From assembly GCA_021202325.1 (NCBI GenBank), contig JAJQDF010000308.1:1-12081 (forward strand): DNA of 12,081 nt. Direction: 5' to 3'. Below, one piece after another: positions 7,279 to 12,081 of this stretch. Numbering within the stretch: position 1 is the stretch's first letter; every line of letters starts with the position of its first letter. The notes under the pieces are model-generated. The model did not search any database. It had not been told where the DNA came from and worked only from the letters and a program-made list of their open reading frames with translations. Origin of the DNA: Clostridiales bacterium (GTDB lineage: Bacteria; Bacillota; Clostridia; Lachnospirales; Anaerotignaceae). The translations under genes were made by a program, and so were the position numbers.

Positions 7279-9126
7279 ATGTTTGATTTCAGCGAAGAAT
7301 TAAAAAAACTGCCGGATAAACCCGGAGTATATATAATGCATGACGACACAGACGAGATAATTTATGTCGGCAAGGCGGTAAACCTTAAAAACCGAGTCCG
7401 CCAGTATTTCCAAAACAGCAAAAATAAACATCCCAAGGTGGCGGCCATGGTTTCGCATATCGCCTACTTTGAGTATATAGTTACCGATTCGGAGATGGAG
7501 GCACTGCTTTTGGAATGCAACCTCATTAAGGAGCACCGTCCGAAATATAATGTAATGCTGAAGGACGACAAGACCTATCCTTATATAAAGGTTACTACAA
7601 ACGAGCCCTTTCCGAGAATATTTATTACAAGAAACTATGTTAAGGACAAAAACAGATATTTCGGTCCAATAACCGATGCCACTGCGGCAAAGGAAACGGT
7701 TGATCTCATAAATAAGCTCTTTCCCATAAGAAAGTGCCGAAAAAGCCTTCCGAGGGATACCGGAAAGGAAAGACCGTGCCTGAACTACCACATTGGCCAG
7801 TGTCTTGCACCCTGCGACAATCTTGTAACCCAGGAGGAATACGGCAGGATAGTTGATGAGGCAGTGGCTGTCCTTGAGGGCAAATACGATTATATAATTA
7901 ATTATCTGGAATGTCTTATGTATGCGGCTTCGGAAGAAATGGACTTTGAAAAGGCCGCAGTATACCGTGACAGAATAGCCGGAATCAAAAAAATAATGGA
8001 GAAGCAGAAGATAAGCAACACCGGTGTCGGCGACAGCGATGTTATTGCCTTCTCAAGGGCAATGGACGAGGCGCTTGTTCAGGTATTCTTTGTGAGGGGC
8101 TCGAAGCTTTCTGGAAGGGAGCATTTCCTTATAAATGCACCGGACTATATAGACAGAAGCGGCATAATGACGCAGTTTGTAAAGCAGTTTTACAGCGGAA
8201 CGGCCTATATACCCAGAGAGCTTATACTTGAGGAGGAGCTTTTGCCGGAGGAGGAGCCTGCTATAATTGAGCTTTTAGAGAGCATGAGAGGCTCCAAGGT
8301 TACTATTACAGTTCCTAAAAAGGGCGAAAAACATAAAATGGTGGAGCTTGCCGCCAGAAATGCAGCCATAACCTTCGAGAGAATAGGCGAGAGGATAAAG
8401 AAGGAGCAGAACAGAACCATAGGAGCGCTGGAGGAAATAAAGGATGCCCTCGGCCTTGATAAAATTCCTGCAAGAATAGAATCCTACGATATTTCAAATA
8501 CACAGGGCTTTGAGTCCGTAGCTTCTATGATTGTATTTGAAAACGGCAAGGCTAAAAACAGCGATTATAGGAAATTTAAGATAAAAACCGTTGTGGGTGC
8601 CAACGACTTTGCTTCCATGCAGGAGGTAATAACAAGACGGCTTTCCCATTACATCAAAGAGAAGGACGAAGCAGGCAGCTTTGCAAGACTCCCGGATATG
8701 ATATTTGTGGACGGAGGAAAAACACAGATTACAGCCGCACTGAATGCCATGGACGAGGTTGGAATCCATATACCTGTCTGCGGAATGGTAAAGGACGACA
8801 GGCACAGGACGAGGGGACTTTTATATAACGATGAGGAAATAGAGCTTAAGACCAATTCCGAAGGGTTTAAACTTGTAACAAGAATACAGGATGAAGTCCA
8901 CCGCTTTGCAATTGAGTACCACAAAAAGCTTAGAAGCGACAAACAGGTACATTCTGTACTTGACGATATAGAAGGAATAGGACCAAAAAGAAGAAAGGCA
9001 CTGATGAGGCAATTCGGTGATATAAAATCCATAAAAAATGCCGAGGTTGAGGATTTGCTTGAGGCGGAGGGAATGACTATAAAATCCGCCGAGAGCGTAT
9101 ATGCCTTTTTCCATAGAGAAGAATAA
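7279..9126 (+). CDS. uvrC: Excinuclease ABC subunit C (UvrC)
   Basis: A 615-residue nuclease of nucleotide excision repair. It is recruited by UvrB and cuts damaged DNA on both sides of the lesion. Domains in order: GIY-YIG nuclease for the 3' cut (GVY at 16-18, YVG at 29-31, Arg39); a four-cysteine cluster, Cys153, Cys167, Cys175 and Cys179, of the type reported to hold an iron-sulfur cluster in UvrC; a UvrB-binding UVR motif at about 203-240 (EEMDFEKAAVYRDRI); an RNase H-like domain for the 5' cut, with candidate acid and base residues Asp404 (YDISNTQG), Asp478 (FVDGGKTQ) and His541 (DEVHRFA); and C-terminal helix-hairpin-helix DNA-binding motifs (about 560-612, IEGIGPKRR). Length is normal and all key residues are present. 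It is the first gene after an extended -10 promoter, and hprK begins 25 bases downstream. I saw no SOS box in the leader. Confidence 0.98.
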   Translation: MFDFSEELKKLPDKPGVYIMHDDTDEIIYVGKAVNLKNRVRQYFQNSKNKHPKVAAMVSHIAYFEYIVTDSEMEALLLECNLIKEHRPKYNVMLKDDKTYPYIKVTTNEPFPRIFITRNYVKDKNRYFGPITDATAAKETVDLINKLFPIRKCRKSLPRDTGKERPCLNYHIGQCLAPCDNLVTQEEYGRIVDEAVAVLEGKYDYIINYLECLMYAASEEMDFEKAAVYRDRIAGIKKIMEKQKISNTGVGDSDVIAFSRAMDEALVQVFFVRGSKLSGREHFLINAPDYIDRSGIMTQFVKQFYSGTAYIPRELILEEELLPEEEPAIIELLESMRGSKVTITVPKKGEKHKMVELAARNAAITFERIGERIKKEQNRTIGALEEIKDALGLDKIPARIESYDISNTQGFESVASMIVFENGKAKNSDYRKFKIKTVVGANDFASMQEVITRRLSHYIKEKDEAGSFARLPDMIFVDGGKTQITAALNAMDEVGIHIPVCGMVKDDRHRTRGLLYNDEEIELKTNSEGFKLVTRIQDEVHRFAIEYHKKLRSDKQVHSVLDDIEGIGPKRRKALMRQFGDIKSIKNAEVEDLLEAEGMTIKSAESVYAFFHREE

Positions 9127-9137
9127 TGATATAGTAC

Positions 9138-9143
9138 AAGGAG
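9138..9143 (+). promoter_or_regulatory. Ribosome binding site that fixes the hprK start at 9152
   Basis: AAGGAG lies 8 bases before the ATG at 9152. A longer in-frame start at 9101 would overlap the end of uvrC, lacks a comparable site, and would add 17 residues not expected in HPr kinase. Confidence 0.8.
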
Positions 9144-9151
9144 AATATGTT

Positions 9152-10066
9152 ATGGTTTTACAGACATTAGTACCACTTGAAAAATTTGTGGATGAATTTG
9201 AGCTTGAAAATGTTACGCCGGATATTGAATATGAAGACATACAGCTGGAACAGAAGTATGTTAACAGACCGGCACTTCAGATTACAGGTTTTTTTGACCA
9301 CTTTGACAGCGCAAGAATACAGATAATAGGCAGAATAGAGTACACCTATATGTATAATCAGTCTCCCGAGGTTAGGCAGGAGGTTATTGATAAGCTTTTC
9401 AGCTACAAAATACCGTGTATGGTATTTTGCCGTTCTCTTGAGCCTTTCCCTGAAATGTACGAGGCTGCAAGAAAATATTCTGTGCCGATATTTAAGACTG
9501 CAACGGGAGCGTCGGAGCTTTACAGTGAGGCCACAAAATGGCTGAATACCGAATTTGCCGAGAAAATAACAATGCATGGCGTGCTTATTGATGTTTACGG
9601 TGAAGGCCTTCTCATAATTGGTGAAAGCGGAATCGGAAAGAGCGAGGCCGCCCTGGAGCTTATAAAAAGAGGACACCGTCTTGTGGCGGATGATGCCGTC
9701 GAAATAAGAAAAATATCCCATAAGGTGCTGACGGGGACCTGCCCGGAGCTTATCCGCTATCTTATTGAGGTAAGGGGCATTGGCATACTGGATGTGCATG
9801 AACTTTACGGAGCAGGTGCGGTAAAGGCATCCCAGAACATTGATATTGTCGTAAAGCTTGTCAGCTGGGACAAGGAGGACAACTATGACCGACTTGGTCT
9901 TGAGGATGAATATATTGAAATCCTCGGCAATAAAATAGTTTGTAAGACTATTCCCCTTCGTCCGGGACGTAATGTGGCTGTCATATGTGAATCTGCGGCC
10001 ATAAACCACAGACAGAAACGTCTTACCCGTCCTGAGGGCACAATAAAGCAGAGACTTAATCTCTAA
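9152..10066 (+). CDS. hprK: HPr kinase/phosphorylase (HprK)
   Basis: A 304-residue bifunctional enzyme that phosphorylates, and dephosphorylates, the phosphotransferase protein HPr on Ser46. In Firmicutes this drives carbon catabolite repression through CcpA. The N-terminal domain includes VNRPALQITGFFDHF (37-51), typical of the family. The catalytic domain has MHGVLIDVYG with His142, the P-loop GESGIGKS (157-164), LVADDAVEI with Asp180 and Asp181, the family signature EVRGIGILDV (206-215), and the C-terminal RPGRNVAVICE region (270-280) near the HPr contact site. Length is close to the usual 310 or so. All catalytic elements appear intact. It sits 25 bases after uvrC and 14 bases before murB, so it is probably transcribed with both. 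The gene for HPr itself is not in the window. Confidence 0.97.
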   Translation: MVLQTLVPLEKFVDEFELENVTPDIEYEDIQLEQKYVNRPALQITGFFDHFDSARIQIIGRIEYTYMYNQSPEVRQEVIDKLFSYKIPCMVFCRSLEPFPEMYEAARKYSVPIFKTATGASELYSEATKWLNTEFAEKITMHGVLIDVYGEGLLIIGESGIGKSEAALELIKRGHRLVADDAVEIRKISHKVLTGTCPELIRYLIEVRGIGILDVHELYGAGAVKASQNIDIVVKLVSWDKEDNYDRLGLEDEYIEILGNKIVCKTIPLRPGRNVAVICESAAINHRQKRLTRPEGTIKQRLNL

Positions 10067-10080
10067 CAGAGGTGCTGTAA

Positions 10081-10977
10081 ATGTATATAGACAGACTTAA
10101 AGAAATATTTGGGACTGTGCTTATAAATGAGCCCATGGCCAAGCATACAACATTTAAGACAGGAGGCCCGGCCGATGTGTTTGCCGAGGCTGACAGCTGT
10201 GAAAACATAGCTGAGGCCGTTAAGCTTCTTGAAGCGGAAATGGTGCCCTATATTGTAATAGGCAACGGCTCTAATCTGCTTGTAACCGATGAAGGCATAG
10301 AGGGAGCCGTAATAGAGATAGGTTCTTTAATGAACGAAATAACGGTGAATGGAAGCAATATATACGCCGAGGCCGGAGCAATACTGTCAGCGCTTTCAGC
10401 CGCCGCCGCAGAAAATTCCCTTACTGGACTGGAATTTGCCTCAGGCATTCCCGGAAGTGTGGGCGGAGCGGTATTTATGAACGCCGGTGCATACGACGGA
10501 GAAATAAAAAATGTAATAGTTTCTGCCGATGTAATTGATAAAGAGGGAAATATTTTTACGTTGCCGGCGGACGAATTGGAACTGTCATACAGACATTCAG
10601 CCATAGAGGAAAAGGAACTCATAGTAGTTGGCGCCGAATTTGAACTGGCCGAAGGAGATAAGACAGCCATAAAAGAAAAGATGGCCGATTTTGCCGCAAG
10701 GCGCAGGGATAAACAGCCGCTTAATTTCCCCAGTGCAGGCTCCACTTTTAAAAGGCCGGAAGGCTATTTTGCCGGAAAGCTCATAGAGGATTCAGGGCTT
10801 AAAGGAAAGACCGTAGGCGGAGCGCAGGTTTCTGAAAAACACGCCGGATTCATAATAAATACCGGTACGGCTGCAAGCAAAGATATAATTGAGCTTATAG
10901 ACTACTGCATCCAAACGGTGTATAATAAATATGGAGTAAAGCTTCAGCCCGAAGTCAGAATAATCGGACGAAAATAA
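10081..10977 (+). CDS. murB: UDP-N-acetylenolpyruvoylglucosamine reductase (MurB, type II)
   Basis: A 298-residue cytoplasmic flavoenzyme. It uses NADPH to reduce UDP-GlcNAc-enolpyruvate to UDP-MurNAc, the second committed step of peptidoglycan synthesis. The FAD-binding half shows [11 protein letters not shown] (22-32), IGNGSNLLV (60-68) and [17 protein letters not shown] (122-138). The substrate and catalytic half shows YR at 170-171, SAGSTFKRP with Ser221 as the likely proton donor, and Glu291 in QPEVRIIG. The [15 protein letters not shown] segment (228-242) and the compact length without the inserted loop of E. coli MurB identify the type II form common in Firmicutes. The start has AGAGG 8 bases upstream and lies 14 bases after hprK. 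rapZ follows after 22 bases. Confidence 0.98.
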   Translation: MYIDRLKEIFGTVLINEPMAKHTTFKTGGPADVFAEADSCENIAEAVKLLEAEMVPYIVIGNGSNLLVTDEGIEGAVIEIGSLMNEITVNGSNIYAEAGAILSALSAAAAENSLTGLEFASGIPGSVGGAVFMNAGAYDGEIKNVIVSADVIDKEGNIFTLPADELELSYRHSAIEEKELIVVGAEFELAEGDKTAIKEKMADFAARRRDKQPLNFPSAGSTFKRPEGYFAGKLIEDSGLKGKTVGGAQVSEKHAGFIINTGTAASKDIIELIDYCIQTVYNKYGVKLQPEVRIIGRK

Positions 10978-10999
10978 AAACAGAAGGGAGAGAGCACAT

Positions 11000-11872
11000 A
11001 TGAAATTTGTTATAGTAACGGGTATGTCCGGCGCCGGAAAAACTACGGTTCTCAAATTTTTGGAAGATATAGGTTTTTTCTGTGTGGACAACCTTCCGCC
11101 AGCTCTTATAACAAAGTTTTCTCAGCTTTGCTTTGAGCAGGACGGCTCAATAGACAAGGTCGCTCTCGGAATTGATATAAGAGGCGGAAAACTTTTCAGC
11201 GACCTTTTTAAAGGCCTCGAAGAACTTAAGCAGGAGGGATATGACTATGAGATACTTTATCTTGATGCGTCGGACTCCACTCTTATAAAAAGATATAAGG
11301 AAACAAGAAGGTCGCATCCACTTTCAAGGGGCGGCTCCCTGGAAACCGGAATAGGCAAGGAGAGAGCCATGCTCGCCGATGTAAGGCAGAGGGCGACATA
11401 TATTATAGATACAAGCAGTATATTGACAAGGGAACTGAAAGAACAGATAAATAAGATTTTCCAGGACAACAGTACCTTTGATTCCCTTATTATAAAGGTC
11501 TGTTCCTTCGGATTTAAATACGGCATACCCATGGATTCAGACCTTGTTTTCGACGTAAGGTTCCTGCCCAACCCATACTATATAACGGAGCTTAGGGAGT
11601 TTACGGGAAACGATTCGCCGGTTTCCGACTATGTAATGAGCTTTGAGGAAAGCCGAACATTTTTGGATAAGCTTACGGATATGCTGGAATTCCTCATACC
11701 GATGTACATCAAGGAAGGAAAGAATCAGCTTGTTATAGCGATAGGTTGTACCGGAGGCAAGCACCGTTCGGTAACGCTTGCCAACGAATTATTTGAAAGG
11801 CTTAAGGCAAACCACAGTGTAATCATAAGCCATAACGACATCGAAAAGGATGCCAAGACAAAACGGTTATAA
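11000..11872 (+). CDS. rapZ: RapZ/YvcJ-family nucleotide-binding protein
   Basis: A 290-residue P-loop protein. Walker A GMSGAGKT is at 8-15, followed by the diagnostic [14 protein letters not shown] (20-33). Further conserved pieces are GIDIRGG (58-64), [11 protein letters not shown] (98-108), FVRF-like [10 protein letters not shown] (185-194) and the C-terminal [10 protein letters not shown] (249-258). In E. coli, RapZ guides RNase E to the small RNA GlmZ in response to glucosamine-6-phosphate. In B. subtilis, the homologue YvcJ binds and hydrolyses nucleotides and affects competence. GlmZ control is not expected in Clostridia, so only the family, not the mechanism, can be transferred. The ribosome binding site GGGAGAG (10986-10992) lies 7 bases before the ATG. 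It is the last gene of the tight uvrC-hprK-murB-rapZ run. The yvcK gene that usually follows in Bacillus is absent. Confidence 0.97.
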   Translation: MKFVIVTGMSGAGKTTVLKFLEDIGFFCVDNLPPALITKFSQLCFEQDGSIDKVALGIDIRGGKLFSDLFKGLEELKQEGYDYEILYLDASDSTLIKRYKETRRSHPLSRGGSLETGIGKERAMLADVRQRATYIIDTSSILTRELKEQINKIFQDNSTFDSLIIKVCSFGFKYGIPMDSDLVFDVRFLPNPYYITELREFTGNDSPVSDYVMSFEESRTFLDKLTDMLEFLIPMYIKEGKNQLVIAIGCTGGKHRSVTLANELFERLKANHSVIISHNDIEKDAKTKRL

Positions 11873-11895
11873 AAACAGTGCACTGACTGCAATAA

Positions 11896-11923
11896 TTGAC
11901 CGGGAATTATTAAAAATTATTAT
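11896..11923 (+). promoter_or_regulatory. Candidate sigma-A promoter for whiA
   Basis: TTGACC (11896-11901) and TATTAT (11918-11923) each differ from consensus at one base and are separated by 16 bases. They lie in the 86-base gap between rapZ and whiA, the largest gap in the cluster, and would give a leader of about 30 bases. No terminator is evident after rapZ, so readthrough from the upstream operon is also likely. Confidence 0.5.
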
Positions 11924-11958
11924 TGTATTACTAAAAATACAGGCCGGAGGGAGAAATT

Positions 11959-12081
11959 TTGTCATTTTCATCTAATGTAAAAAGCGAGTTGTCGCATCAT
12001 TTTGGGAATGCAAGACATTGCAATATTGCCGAACTTGCCGCAATTTTGAATATGTGTGGACATATTGCAAATATTAAGGGC
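11959..12081 (+). CDS. whiA: WhiA family regulator, 5' part only (runs off the window)
   Basis: The first 41 codons of a WhiA homologue; the rest lies beyond the right edge. The translation begins MSFSSNVKSELSHHFGNARH and continues CNIAELAAILNMCG. This matches the family opening (MSFS, a K-x-E-L step, then a helix-rich segment of the LAGLIDADG-like N-terminal domain). Full-length WhiA is about 310-330 residues with a C-terminal helix-turn-helix DNA-binding domain. In Streptomyces it controls sporulation septation genes, and in B. subtilis it influences cell division. The start is TTG, supported by GGAGGGAG (11946-11953), with 8 bases between GGAGG and the start codon. No in-frame ATG fits as well. 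The position after rapZ is conserved in Firmicutes and supports the call. No stop or frameshift is seen in the visible part. Confidence 0.93.
   Translation, partial: MSFSSNVKSELSHHFGNARHCNIAELAAILNMCGHIANIKG

Noticed and set aside
9167..10009. A 280-codon open frame on the - strand opposite hprK
   Set aside because: hprK on the + strand has complete family motifs. The antisense translation has no recognisable domain and an odd Tyr/Arg/Lys/Cys-rich composition, and no ribosome binding site is evident. It is a shadow of hprK codon usage.
11876..11885. Perfect palindrome CAGTGCACTG just after rapZ
   Set aside because: It is only 10 bases with no loop and no following T-run, so it is not a terminator. 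A single short palindrome is weak evidence for an operator.

Overview
The window looks like chromosomal DNA from a Gram-positive anaerobe of the class Clostridia, probably a Lachnospiraceae relative. It is moderately AT-rich. Nearly every gene has a strong GGAGG-type ribosome binding site. HPr kinase, RapZ and WhiA occur together, which is typical of Firmicutes, and a clostridial SpoVB-type flippase is present. The family assignment is inference from protein motifs and gene order. There are no RNA genes, insertion sequences, CRISPR arrays or long DNA repeats, and no gene-free stretch longer than about 125 bases.

Region 1 (about 1-5577, + strand) is an envelope block. It opens with an acidic, internally duplicated lipoprotein of unknown function (74-829), followed by a hairpin terminator. 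Four tightly overlapping genes follow: an ABC ATPase (914-1894), an ABC-2 permease (1891-2754), a GldG-like exported subunit (2754-4193) and a membrane-anchored DUF4340 protein (4180-5577). At each of the three junctions the last codons of one gene carry the ribosome binding site of the next, so the four are probably one translationally coupled operon making one membrane complex. This is the least understood part of the window: related Gld-type transporters are known from gliding Bacteroidetes, but the role in Clostridia is not established. A strong hairpin (5598-5633) ends the operon.

Region 2 (5637-7154, - strand) is a single polytopic MOP-superfamily flippase of the SpoVB type. It converges on the ABC operon and diverges from uvrC.

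Region 3 (about 7175-12081, + strand) starts at an extended -10 promoter and carries uvrC, hprK, murB and rapZ with gaps of only 14-25 bases. An 86-base gap with its own promoter-like signal precedes whiA, which starts at TTG and runs off the right edge. This cluster joins DNA repair (UvrC), carbon-source control (HprK), peptidoglycan precursor synthesis (MurB), a nucleotide-binding regulator (RapZ) and a division or transcription regulator (WhiA). The yvcK gene that lies between rapZ and whiA in Bacillus subtilis is absent here.

Region 3 is standard, well-conserved chromosome. I found no clear previously undescribed defence or mobile system. The best candidates for new biology are the acidic lipoprotein and the Gld-like ABC/DUF4340 operon.
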